A program made the position numbers and the translations under genes. Under the pieces are notes generated by a model. That model was not told the origin of the DNA, did no database searches, and saw nothing but the letters and a program-made list of their open reading frames with translations. This document shows positions 8,247-15,511 of a DNA stretch of 37,557 nucleotides, piece after piece (within the stretch, counting starts at the first letter, position 1; every line of letters begins with the position of its first letter). The DNA lies in assembly GCA_030427595.1 (NCBI GenBank), contig JAUIBX010000009.1, forward strand, positions 1 through 37,557. The letters run 5' to 3'. This DNA comes from Bacteriovoracia bacterium. GTDB taxonomy: Bacteria; Bdellovibrionota; Bacteriovoracia; Bacteriovoracales; Bacteriovoracaceae.

Positions 8247-9458
8247 TTAAGGGGTGTTATTTGTGGCGCGTTGCTTGCTTTGCGGCAAGTAGGAAACCCA
8301 GGTGAGGGAAATGCCCAGAAGACAAAGGCTCGCACCGGTGAGATAGAGGGCCAAGTCCATGGCCTTAATAACCCCTAATAGTTCAGCCAGATGACCAAAG
8401 CCCAGGTGCATGGCCACGAGGTGAATACCAATGCCAGAAAGAACAAAGGCCGTGACCTTTTGAAAGTTTTCGGGAAAGGTGCTCGCCAGCCAATCCATGT
8501 AGGAGGGGAAGAAGACCGACATGCTAAGACCAGTGAGGGAAAAGAAGAGGAATTGACCTTGCTTTCCTAGCCAACAAAAAATTCCTGTCAGAAGAAGGGA
8601 GCCCACAAGTAAGAAGGGACCTTTTACAGGTAGGTCAACGAGACCCAAAAAGAGGCGTCCTGCCATGAGGAGGATAAAGAATCCTGAAAGGTAGAGGCCG
8701 GCCCTCGCATTTGTGAGCGAGTGACCCTCTTCTAAGAAGAGAACCAAACGTGAAGAGATGACAATTTCGGAGGCGACATAAGTTCCTACTGTCATCCCCA
8801 TTAAAATAAGAAGCAGAAGAGGAACGGGGGCGGATTGGTTTTTAACAGGGACCTTGGCAAAGGTTTCTTCTCCTCTTGGCATGAGAAAGAAAAGCAGAGG
8901 GCCTAGGCAGGCCAGGCCGTAGAAAAAACCTTCCCAACCAAAACCAATAAATTGAACTCCTGTGAAGAGAAGGGGAGCAAGGAAGCTAGCAACTCCATAG
9001 GTGGCGTGGAGGCCACCATAGGCCCGTCTACGATGCGTAACGGGAGCACCAGCTTCAATCATAAGATTCATATTCATGCCGGTTATTCCCATTCCTACCC
9101 CTTGGATAATTGCCGCGATAAAGAGGGTAATGGGACTTTGAAGAGTGCCACTTAGGCCTATGAGAAAGGAAGCGAGAGAAAGAATCAACCAACTTAAACG
9201 CATGCCCTTCATAAGGTCGAGAATGCGTAACCAGCGTGAGGAAAAGACAGTCATAAAAAAGCTGATAAGGGAGGTTAGGGCAAAGAGAAGAGAGCCCTGA
9301 CGATTTGTAAGGGCGAGTTCGGCCATGATTTTGGGATAGGCCGGACCTCTGCCATTATCGAGGGTACCAAAGAAGAAGAGACCGACAAAAGCCGCGATTA
9401 ATAAGGGCGTGTTAAAGCCATCTGGCCCCGGAAGTCTCCAGCCAACAACTCTTCTCAC
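8247..9458 (-). CDS. Major facilitator superfamily transporter
   Basis: A 403-residue integral membrane protein with about twelve hydrophobic helices in two halves separated by a basic loop (around FLMPRGEETFAKVPVKN), the standard MFS layout. Small-residue helices such as GVGMGITGMNMNLMIEAGAP and FPSYMDWLASTFPENFQKVTAFV resemble the fucose-permease/sugar-cation group (FucP/YfkF type), but I cannot name the substrate. The start is a GTG that overlaps the sfsA stop by four bases (GTGA), so the two genes are translationally coupled. It precedes dppA by 63 bases on the same strand. Confidence 0.8.
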   Translation of the reverse strand: MRRVVGWRLPGPDGFNTPLLIAAFVGLFFFGTLDNGRGPAYPKIMAELALTNRQGSLLFALTSLISFFMTVFSSRWLRILDLMKGMRLSWLILSLASFLIGLSGTLQSPITLFIAAIIQGVGMGITGMNMNLMIEAGAPVTHRRRAYGGLHATYGVASFLAPLLFTGVQFIGFGWEGFFYGLACLGPLLFFLMPRGEETFAKVPVKNQSAPVPLLLLILMGMTVGTYVASEIVISSRLVLFLEEGHSLTNARAGLYLSGFFILLMAGRLFLGLVDLPVKGPFLLVGSLLLTGIFCWLGKQGQFLFFSLTGLSMSVFFPSYMDWLASTFPENFQKVTAFVLSGIGIHLVAMHLGFGHLAELLGVIKAMDLALYLTGASLCLLGISLTWVSYLPQSKQRATNNTP

Positions 9459-10153
9459 AATTTAACCGGTAGTTTTTTAGAAAGTTTTATTTCGTTTGGA
9501 GTAACCTTGCATTGATAAGCAAGAATCTCGACACCTTTATCATGTGCTTGGCGCAGAAGCTCACCGTACTTGGGATCAATGTCATCCGCAGGACCAAATG
9601 AATTGACGTCTTCTCTATTCACGACATAGAGCATAGCTGCACGTATCCCTTGGTCGACCAGGCCCATAAGTTCCTCAAGGTGTTTTTGGCCGCGAGTTGA
9701 GACTGCATCAGGAAAGATGCCTTTTTTCTTGTCACCAAGTAAGGTGACATTTTTCACTTCCACATAGCAGGGGTCTTCACCCTCATTTGAAAGAAGGATA
9801 TCGATGCGACTCTTGCTGATTTTAGCTTCAGGTTTAATGGTGGAGTAACCTTTAAGTTCTTTCACAATTCCGCTTTCAATTCCTTCAACAGCGATCTTGT
9901 TGGGGAGTGAGGTGTTGACACAAATCCACGTCGCTCCATTGCTGGTCATCTCCAGTGAATATTTGAGTTTACGTTTGGGATTGTCGTGATAGGAGAGGAG
10001 AACCGACCAACCAGGTTCCCAGCAGGTCTTCATGCTACCAGTATTAGCAGTGTGGGCCGTAATGACTTCGCCATTTTCTAATTCAACATCAGCGAGGAAG
10101 CGTTTGTAGCGTTTGAGGATTTTTCCTTTAATAAGAGGCTCAGAAAATTTCAC
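9455..10153 (-). CDS. sfsA: Sugar fermentation stimulation protein homologue SfsA
   Basis: The start chosen is GTG at 10153, because the protein then begins VKFSEPLIKGKILKRYKRF, which lines up with the E. coli SfsA start MEFSPPL...RYKRF. An AAGGAG lies six bases upstream at 10160-10165. ATGs further upstream would run through the heptamer array and add sequence absent from the family. The product is 232 residues, the usual length. It has the C-terminal PDDEXK-nuclease-like core seen in SfsA: RIDILLSNEG, then CYVEVKNVTLL, FPDAVSTRGQKHLEEL and VEILAYQ. E. coli SfsA was linked to maltose-gene regulation and DNA binding, and its biochemical role remains uncertain. It is divergent from pyrE and coupled to the MFS gene. 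Confidence 0.92.
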   Translation of the reverse strand: MKFSEPLIKGKILKRYKRFLADVELENGEVITAHTANTGSMKTCWEPGWSVLLSYHDNPKRKLKYSLEMTSNGATWICVNTSLPNKIAVEGIESGIVKELKGYSTIKPEAKISKSRIDILLSNEGEDPCYVEVKNVTLLGDKKKGIFPDAVSTRGQKHLEELMGLVDQGIRAAMLYVVNREDVNSFGPADDIDPKYGELLRQAHDKGVEILAYQCKVTPNEIKLSKKLPVKL

Positions 10154-10159
10154 AGACTT

Positions 10160-10165
10160 CTCCTT
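10160..10165 (-). promoter_or_regulatory. Shine-Dalgarno site that fixes the sfsA start
   Basis: CTCCTT on the plus strand (AAGGAG in the gene's sense) lies six bases before the GTG at 10153 and decides this start over the upstream ATG at 10192. Confidence 0.7.
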
Positions 10166-10196
10166 CTTCTCCTTTAAGGTGAGCTGTGGCATTCTA

Positions 10197-10231
10197 GACC
10201 GGTGACCGGCTACCGGCCACCAGTTACCGGA
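10197..10231. repeat. Tandem heptamer array between sfsA and pyrE
   Basis: Five seven-base units with strict period start at 10197, 10204, 10211, 10218 and 10225. Four have the core ACCGG at unit positions 2-6; the unit at 10218 has ACCAG. The first and last unit bases vary. The last unit (TACCGGA) runs into GAT, and this GGAGAT is the only ribosome-binding site for pyrE at 10239. Confidence 0.75.
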
Positions 10232-10238
10232 GATTTCT

Positions 10239-10874
10239 ATGAAAGAATCCATCGCCAAAGCTCTACTTGATATCGGTGCCGTTGAAGTGCGGCCTCAGGA
10301 CCCTTTTCACTATGCGAGCGGACTTAGAGGTCCCATCTATTGTGACAACCGTAACCTTTTGTCTCACCCAAAAGAAAGGGCCCTTGTGCGGGATGCCTTC
10401 ATTGAATTAATTGAGGACAAAAATATTGATTTTGATCAGTTGGCCGGGCTAGCGACTGCCGGCATTCCCCATGCCAGTTTCATCGCTGACAAAATGGAGA
10501 GACCTATGGTCTATGTGCGCTCCAAACCAAAGGGCCATGGGAAGAGGAACCAAATTGAAGGTCATGCTGTAAACGGTCAAAAGCTTCTTCTCGTTGAAGA
10601 TTTGGTGAACCAGGGCGCAAGTCTTGAGGAGGCCCTCTTGGGTGTTGAAGATGCTGAGCTTAAGGCCATTGGCTGCCTTGCGATTGTCACCTATCAAAGT
10701 GAGGCCTCACAAAAGGTGTTAGAGAAGTGGTCCCTTCCTCTTTATAACCTGACTGATTTTGATACCCTTTGTGCTGTCGCTGCACAGCAGGGAAGAGTTG
10801 AGGAGTCGCAACTCTCAGTACTTAGAGAGTGGCGTCAAGACCCCAAAGCTTGGTCAGAAAAGTACGGTCAATAA
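10239..10874 (+). CDS. pyrE: Orotate phosphoribosyltransferase
   Basis: Joins orotate to PRPP to give OMP in pyrimidine synthesis, in the cytoplasm. Seen: FHYASGLRGPIYCDNRNLL near the start, LATAGIPHAS (71-80), the catalytic-loop motif YVRSKPKGHGKRNQIEG (92-108) with the lysines and His expected in OPRT, and the PRPP-binding strand-loop KLLLVEDLVNQGAS (115-128). Length, 211 residues, is typical. The oddity is the PRPP loop, which reads NQG where most family members have TTG or STG; a few lineages do vary here. The SD (GGAG at 10229-10232) comes partly from the heptamer array. The gene is divergent from sfsA. A different type I phosphoribosyltransferase is possible but less likely given the orotate-type loop. 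Confidence 0.88.
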   Translation: MKESIAKALLDIGAVEVRPQDPFHYASGLRGPIYCDNRNLLSHPKERALVRDAFIELIEDKNIDFDQLAGLATAGIPHASFIADKMERPMVYVRSKPKGHGKRNQIEGHAVNGQKLLLVEDLVNQGASLEEALLGVEDAELKAIGCLAIVTYQSEASQKVLEKWSLPLYNLTDFDTLCAVAAQQGRVEESQLSVLREWRQDPKAWSEKYGQ

Positions 10875-10944
10875 AGGCCAGCTCTGTCCAAAATCTTCCT
10901 CCCATTGCCTAGCACTTGATCGCCTTTCTTTAACGCTGTTGCCT

Positions 10945-10973
10945 TTGTTTTTGGTATCAAGTTCGCTTATATT
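10945..10973 (+). promoter_or_regulatory. Candidate promoter for gltA
   Basis: TTGTTT at 10945-10950 and TATATT at 10968-10973 are 17 bases apart, about 60 bases upstream of the gltA start. The -10 box matches at five of six positions, the -35 at three. Confidence 0.4.
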
Positions 10974-11032
10974 GTCTTGGTATTATTCGAATATTGCCCT
11001 TTGTCATAAGGGAGAAAGCAAGTGGAGGATGA

Positions 11033-12322
11033 ATGTCTCAAGAGATAGCGAAGTTGGAGATCGAAGGAAAAATTATTGAAATCCCAGTGATCACGGGAAG
11101 TGAAGGGGAGAAGGCCCTCGACATTAAAAAGCTCCGTGCCGAAACCGGTTATATCACTCTTGATAATGGCTTTGTGAATACAGGTTCATGTACTTCAGCA
11201 ATTACTTTCCTTAATGGTGAAAAAGGAATTCTTCGCTACCGTGGATATCCCATCGAGCAAATCGCAGAGAAGTCGAACTTCCTTGAAGTGGCTTACCTCC
11301 TTAACTTTGGAAAGCTTCCTAACTCAAAAGAGTTTGATTTCTGGCAAGAGAAGGTGACTTCATTTGCTACCCTTCCTGAAGGAATAACTAATATTATCGA
11401 TCAATTTCCAAAAGACTCCCATCCAATGGGAGTTGTGGCCTCAGTTGTTTCCTCTCTTGCGGCTTTCTATCCTGAGTTTCTCGATGCCCCCCTAGATAGT
11501 GTGCAAAGAGAAAGAGCAACTGCTCAGCTTATGGCCCAGGTTAAAATTATTGCGGCTTACTTCTATAGAAGAACAATCGGTAAAGCGCCCCATCGTTCTC
11601 ACCCAAGTCTTGGCTTTTCAAAGGACTTCCTCAATATGATGTTCTATGAAGAAGGCAAAGAAATTGATGATGATGTGGCCCACGCTCTAGATGTTCTTTT
11701 CATGCTTCATGCTGATCACGAACAAAACTGCTCGGCCTCAACCGTACGTGTGATTGGCTCTTCTCAGGCCAATGTCTTTGCTGCAATTTCTGGTGGTATT
11801 GATGCACTTTGGGGTCAACTCCATGGTGGTGCTAATCAGCGCGTACTTGAGATGCTCGAAGAAATCCAAAATGCTGGAGGTGATTATAAGAAGTTCATTG
11901 AGAAAGCTAAGGACAAAAACGACAGCTTCCGTCTTATGGGATTTGGTCACCGTGTTTATAAGAACTTTGATCCACGTGCCCTCATTATTAAAAAGCAGTG
12001 TGACATTGTTCTTGAAAAACTCAATATTCAAGATCCTCTTCTTGATATCGCTCGTGGCCTTGAAGAAGAAGCGCGTAAGGACGACTACTTTGTTTCTCGT
12101 AACCTTTACCCGAATGTGGACTTCTATTCAGGGATTATTTACAAGGCCCTGGGAATTCCAACTGATATGTTCACCGTTATGTTTGTTCTCGGTCGTCTTC
12201 CTGGCTGGTTAGCTCAGTGGAAAGAGATGAAAGAAGATGTAGCTTTTAAAATTGCTCGTCCTCGTCAGATCTACATTGGTGAAAGAGAGCGTGATTACGT
12301 TCCCATGAAAGAGCGCAAATAA
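11033..12322 (+). CDS. gltA: Type II citrate synthase
   Basis: Condenses acetyl-CoA and oxaloacetate to citrate, the entry step of the TCA cycle. The 429-residue length and sequence fit the hexameric Gram-negative type. The catalytic residues are all present and almost co-linear with the E. coli enzyme: LHADHEQN (His226, His229), LHGGAN with His264, GFGHRVY with His306, and NVDFYSG with Asp363. The N-terminal region TGYITLDNGFVNTGSCTSAITF and the C-terminal ARPRQIYIGERERDYVPM are also typical. GGAGG at 11024-11028 precedes the ATG by four bases. It has its own leader and candidate promoter after pyrE and a hairpin terminator after the stop, so it is probably monocistronic. Confidence 0.97.
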   Translation: MSQEIAKLEIEGKIIEIPVITGSEGEKALDIKKLRAETGYITLDNGFVNTGSCTSAITFLNGEKGILRYRGYPIEQIAEKSNFLEVAYLLNFGKLPNSKEFDFWQEKVTSFATLPEGITNIIDQFPKDSHPMGVVASVVSSLAAFYPEFLDAPLDSVQRERATAQLMAQVKIIAAYFYRRTIGKAPHRSHPSLGFSKDFLNMMFYEEGKEIDDDVAHALDVLFMLHADHEQNCSASTVRVIGSSQANVFAAISGGIDALWGQLHGGANQRVLEMLEEIQNAGGDYKKFIEKAKDKNDSFRLMGFGHRVYKNFDPRALIIKKQCDIVLEKLNIQDPLLDIARGLEEEARKDDYFVSRNLYPNVDFYSGIIYKALGIPTDMFTVMFVLGRLPGWLAQWKEMKEDVAFKIARPRQIYIGERERDYVPMKERK

Positions 12323-12334
12323 AAATCAATGACA

Positions 12335-12356
12335 AAGGCCTCCTAACGGAGGCCTT
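12335..12356 (+). terminator. Hairpin after gltA
   Basis: A perfect nine-base stem (12335-12343 with 12348-12356, arm AAGGCCTCC) and TAAC loop begin about a dozen bases after the gltA stop. The following T-tract is poor (CTTGTT), so termination may be partial and allow read-through into the next gene 20 bases on. Confidence 0.65.
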
Positions 12357-12376
12357 CTTGTTCCAGGAAACCTTAA

Positions 12377-13444
12377 GTGGTTACTTACCAAAATATAAAA
12401 AGACACCTTCTCATCCAAGGCCTACAAGATCGTAAGGTCGCTCATCTTCTTGAAGGGATAAAAGAACTTTATACGGCCCGCCGGGAAGGTCTTCCTTCTA
12501 AGGAGTGGAGTGCCGAAGAGGTCTCTGCCTACGCCTCCTTTTATCTACCAACGAATATGGCGAAATTTTCTTTTGTGATGGATCAACTACCTAAGGAAAT
12601 CAGAGAAGAGCTTTCTCATTGTCAGATCATTGACTTTGGCACAGGACCGGGAACATATCTTGTCGCCTATCTCGATTACTTCGGTGGTAGTGACTGTGGT
12701 CATCTCTACGGTATCGATATTAGTGAGAGTATGATTCAACAGGCTTCACAACTCTTGGGAGGTCTCTTCCCTGACCTTAAAACTAAAATGCACTTTGAGG
12801 GGGAGGTGGGTAATTACTCTCATGCTCTTGGGCGTTTTCTTATTTTTGGTAACTCCCTCAATGAAATGAATAGTGATGAGGTTTTTAAAATTATAAAGAA
12901 GGTGGACCCTACTCATCTCCTTTTTTTAGAGCCTGGTGTTCCCACCGTTTTTGATGAAATGATGAAGGTACGAGACCTTTTAAAAGGGGAGGGCTACTCT
13001 TGTCATTATCCATGCCCCTCGATGGATCCCTGTCCTATCTTGGCCACTAGTGAGGAGTTGGGGGAGGATGATTGGTGTCATCAAGTTTGGCGTGGTACCC
13101 ATGAGCCGGAAGTGGAACATCTCGGTCAGTTGGCGCGTATTGATCGTAAGGCCATGGCGTTTATAGGTCACTTCTATACTAAGGGAAGCTCTGTTCAACC
13201 TCAGGAGTCTACTCGTTTTATTCGCTTTCTCAATGAAACTAAGCACTCCTTTGACTGGCAAGTTTGTCGCAAATGTGAAGAGGGTTTAGAAAAAGCGGAA
13301 CTTGAAATTCCTAAGAAGATTTTTTCTAAGAAAGAGGCCAAGGAAATGAAGAAGCTTTCTGTGGGCACTAACTTCAACTACGAAGAAGATAAGATTCTTG
13401 GCAATGGAAAAATCCGAGTGAAAAGTCTTAGTATAAATCCCTAA
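12377..13444 (+). CDS. Rsm22/METTL17-like methyltransferase-fold protein with iron-sulfur cysteines
   Basis: The family (mitochondrial small-subunit Rsm22/METTL17 and bacterial relatives) has a Rossmann methyltransferase fold and acts in assembly of the small ribosomal subunit; mitochondrial members bind a 4Fe-4S cluster. Visible: helical N-terminus ending in AYASFYLPTNMAKF, SAM-site-like IIDFGTGPGTY (84-94), GIDISESM, and FLEPGVPTVF. Then comes a cysteine group, Cys209, Cys213, Cys219 and Cys234, spaced as in Rsm22 cluster-binding sites, followed by RIDRKAMAFIGHFY. The start is a GTG with AGGA about eight bases upstream and no strong competitor. It sits 20 bases after the gltA hairpin. Whether it methylates anything is unknown; the mitochondrial homologue may act without catalysis. 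Confidence 0.75.
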   Translation: MVTYQNIKRHLLIQGLQDRKVAHLLEGIKELYTARREGLPSKEWSAEEVSAYASFYLPTNMAKFSFVMDQLPKEIREELSHCQIIDFGTGPGTYLVAYLDYFGGSDCGHLYGIDISESMIQQASQLLGGLFPDLKTKMHFEGEVGNYSHALGRFLIFGNSLNEMNSDEVFKIIKKVDPTHLLFLEPGVPTVFDEMMKVRDLLKGEGYSCHYPCPSMDPCPILATSEELGEDDWCHQVWRGTHEPEVEHLGQLARIDRKAMAFIGHFYTKGSSVQPQESTRFIRFLNETKHSFDWQVCRKCEEGLEKAELEIPKKIFSKKEAKEMKKLSVGTNFNYEEDKILGNGKIRVKSLSINP

Positions 13445-13470
13445 CCAATCACCATCCATTCCTCTATAAT
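13442..13470 (+). promoter_or_regulatory. Candidate promoter for the desaturase gene
   Basis: A perfect TATAAT at 13465-13470 lies 31 bases before the start at 13502; the -35 region 17 bases upstream (TAACCA) is weak. Confidence 0.4.
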
Positions 13471-13501
13471 TTACTCCTAAGTGCATTAACAAGGACGTTT
13501 C

Positions 13502-14365
13502 ATGCAGTTTTTTAAATATAAAGAGGATCGCATTCCCTTTGCGATCATCGGCAGCTTCTTTGTCATTGATCTTATCTACTATTTCTTAGTCGACGACTTA
13601 AAACTTCTTTTGGCCTGGATGATTCTCGCCATCATTGTCAAAGGCATCACGGCAGCTTGGAACCATAATCACCAACATCACAATACTTTTAAGCAGCCTT
13701 GGCTCAACCGCTTGGTTGAAATTATTTTTGGCATGCATACGGGAATCTGTGGTTATGCTTGGGTTCTTCATCACAATGTTGGTCATCACGTAAACTACCT
13801 CGATCAAAGTAAGGATGAATCAGCGTGGCTCAATTCCAAAGGGGAGCGTATGATGCGGTTACGTTACTCCTTAGAGATTTTTATAACGAGTTATTACCGT
13901 TGCTTCATTGTGGGGCTAAAGCATCCTAAAATCCTTCGTAAGTTTTTGGCCATGACCTCCCTTACTGCTGGGATCATGATCGCCTTAACCCTTTACCGGC
14001 CTATCCCTGCTTTGATTGTGTTATGGATTCCTTCGATTCTTTCTCTTCTTATCACTGCGGACTCGACCTATTGGCATCACAGTGGACTTCCTACTGGTAA
14101 CCATTTTGAGGCCAGTCGCAACACTATTGATTCGATCTGTTTTAATATTTTGACGGGAAATTTTGGTTATCATACGGCCCACCATTATCGTGGAGGACTT
14201 CACTGGACTAAGCTTCCTGCTCTTCATGAAGAAATTAAAGATAAAATTCCAGCTCATTGCTATTTAAAGCCCACCCCTTTCTTTGCCACACTTGATTTCA
14301 TTATTAAAAAGTTAGGACTTGTAGGTGAAGATATTCAACTTCAAACCCAAAAAGGATCACTATGA
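13502..14365 (+). CDS. Fatty-acid desaturase family membrane protein
   Basis: A 287-residue di-iron membrane enzyme of the fatty-acid desaturase superfamily. The three histidine clusters that bind iron are visible: HNHQHH (about 54-59), HHNVGHH (about 89-95) and GYHTAHH (about 220-226), with an additional His pair in STYWHHSG. Hydrophobic segments lie at about 13-45, 70-85 and 150-186, giving the usual inner-membrane layout with the His boxes on the cytoplasmic side. Membrane lipid desaturation is the likely role, but hydroxylases and carotenoid oxygenases share these motifs. AAGGA at 13491-13495 supports the ATG. The stop overlaps the next gene in an ATGA, so the two are coupled. Confidence 0.85.
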   Translation: MQFFKYKEDRIPFAIIGSFFVIDLIYYFLVDDLKLLLAWMILAIIVKGITAAWNHNHQHHNTFKQPWLNRLVEIIFGMHTGICGYAWVLHHNVGHHVNYLDQSKDESAWLNSKGERMMRLRYSLEIFITSYYRCFIVGLKHPKILRKFLAMTSLTAGIMIALTLYRPIPALIVLWIPSILSLLITADSTYWHHSGLPTGNHFEASRNTIDSICFNILTGNFGYHTAHHYRGGLHWTKLPALHEEIKDKIPAHCYLKPTPFFATLDFIIKKLGLVGEDIQLQTQKGSL

Positions 14366-14736
14366 AAAAGCTCATTTTACTTCTTTCACTTATCTCCTTT
14401 GGTACTAAGGCCAAAATCTATGATGCCTTCATGTGTTACACCATGGTGGACACTGTGGTGCTCTTTGGTATTTTGAAGCCTCAAGGAACTTTGCGAATTA
14501 ATTATCAACGTCTTGAAGAGAACCCTACCACTATCGACTTGAAGATTTCTCGCTATCAACGTTCAGACAACTCGATACAGGCAATCGGCGTTCATAACGG
14601 CAAGCAGGTGATTAGCGTGAATTCAAAGGGTGGTGTCGGTAAAGCCGATATTAATTTGATGTCTTTTGCGGGAACTGAAGATGTTGAATTTAAGAATGAA
14701 GATGTGCTCTGTTACTTTGGAAAATTTGAAGAATAG
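14362..14736 (+). CDS. Small secreted protein of unknown function
   Basis: 124 residues beginning with a clear signal peptide (MKKLILLLSLISFGTKAKA-like, cleavage near residue 17-19). The mature part is short, beta-rich in appearance, and has two cysteines (FMCYT near the start and VLCYF near the end) that could form a disulfide in the periplasm. I do not recognise the family. The start overlaps the desaturase stop by four bases (ATGA), so the two proteins are likely made together and may act on the same membrane process, but that is inference only. Confidence 0.7.
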   Translation: MKKLILLLSLISFGTKAKIYDAFMCYTMVDTVVLFGILKPQGTLRINYQRLEENPTTIDLKISRYQRSDNSIQAIGVHNGKQVISVNSKGGVGKADINLMSFAGTEDVEFKNEDVLCYFGKFEE

Positions 14737-14741
14737 TTTTT

Positions 14742-14805
14742 GCAGGTTGCAGGTTGCGAGTAGTATTCCTGTTTCCCGCAACCTGATCCCTGATACCTGT
14801 TATGA
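14742..14805. repeat. Inverted pair of heptamer arrays between the secreted-protein gene and rpmE
   Basis: Left arm: seven-base units at 14742, 14749 and 14756 (GCAGGTT, GCAGGTT, GCGAGTA). Right arm: units at 14778, 14785, 14792 and 14799 in the opposite sense (GCAACCT, GATCCCT, GATACCT, GTTATGA). CAGGTTGCG at 14750-14758 is the exact complement of CGCAACCTG at 14777-14785, giving a nine-base stem with an 18-base loop. The array fills the convergent gap and reaches the rpmE stop codon, so it may act as a transcription-end structure for both genes. Confidence 0.7.
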
Positions 14806-15024
14806 TTTTTTATTACGGCTAGCGTAGCGAGAACCAAACTTCTTACGGAATTTCTCAATACGGCCTTCAGTATCGAGTACTTTTTGCTTACCAGTATAGA
14901 AGGGGTGGCAAGAAGCACAGATATCAATTTTTTCTAGTTTTGATGTTGAACGTGTTTCGTAGGTTGCTCCACAAACACAAGCGATAGTAACTTCGTTGTA
15001 CTCAGGGTGAATACCAGCTTTCAT
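14800..15024 (-). CDS. rpmE: Ribosomal protein L31 (zinc-binding form)
   Basis: 74 residues matching L31: [22 protein letters not shown], then [24 protein letters not shown]. Cys16, Cys18, Cys36 and Cys39 form the zinc site, so this is the C+ version that stores zinc, not the zinc-free paralogue. L31 sits on the large subunit and bridges to the small subunit. AAGG precedes the ATG by about eight bases. A seven-base inverted repeat at 15043-15063 lies just upstream and is a candidate control site. The stop codon lies inside the last unit of a heptamer array. Confidence 0.96.
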   Translation of the reverse strand: MKAGIHPEYNEVTIACVCGATYETRSTSKLEKIDICASCHPFYTGKQKVLDTEGRIEKFRKKFGSRYASRNKKS

Positions 15025-15042
15025 AATTAGGACCTTTTGTTG

Positions 15043-15063
15043 GTCATTGCTTAATACAATGAC
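15043..15063. promoter_or_regulatory. Inverted repeat upstream of rpmE
   Basis: GTCATTG (15043-15049) and CAATGAC (15057-15063) are perfect inverted repeats with a seven-base AT-rich spacer, 19 to 39 bases before the rpmE start. The 7-7-7 form suits a dimeric repressor or a short leader hairpin. A TTGACA in the gene's sense lies further upstream at 15114-15119. Confidence 0.5.
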
Positions 15064-15135
15064 AGGTTATTAGCTTGTTATAAGGGGGAGATATTGGCCT
15101 AAGGCGCTTCTCTTGTCAACGCAGGGGGAAGAAAG

Positions 15136-15423
15136 TCAATGGGCCGAACAGCTGCCACAGCCACCATCGTCTAGGCGCTGGGTGCGGTCCACAAAGTCCC
15201 AGTGATGGTAACGGTAATTTATGCTGTCGATTGCCTCTGGTAGCGAGAAGTACTCCAGTTGAAAGACCTCTTCTTCGTCTTGGTTGAGGACGGTGACTAA
15301 GTAGAGCAGTTTTGGATCGTCACCTTGAGGCTCGGCCCCGAGATGAATAAATGCCAGTAAATCCGATGACTTATAGCCTGAGAAGGTCCAATTATCGGCA
15401 TTAATTTGTTTCGCATCTTCCAT
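15136..15423 (-). CDS. Small uncharacterised protein with Cys-rich tail
   Basis: 95 residues, acidic, no signal peptide or membrane segment. The C-terminus ends RLDDGGCGSCSAH; the CxxC plus terminal His could bind a metal or be a redox site. I do not recognise the family. The ATG is preceded by TAGG and four bases. It lies upstream of rpmE on the same strand with a 111-base gap that contains the rpmE control region, and it diverges from rpmG. The context of two ribosomal-protein genes, one a zinc protein, makes a metal-related role conceivable but unproven. Confidence 0.6.
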   Translation of the reverse strand: MEDAKQINADNWTFSGYKSSDLLAFIHLGAEPQGDDPKLLYLVTVLNQDEEEVFQLEYFSLPEAIDSINYRYHHWDFVDRTQRLDDGGCGSCSAH

Positions 15424-15511
15424 TTTACCTACATATCAACAAAGCCTTGTCATCGCAATGAGTTGGGTGTAATCTCCTCGAGCTATTGTGAAATAAAAGT
15501 GGAGGCGCCTC

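Noticed and set aside
10154-10258. Longer sfsA starting upstream at ATG 10192 or 10258
   Set aside because: The family N-terminus aligns at GTG 10153, which has a strong AAGGAG; the upstream part would be translated heptamer repeat with no SD.
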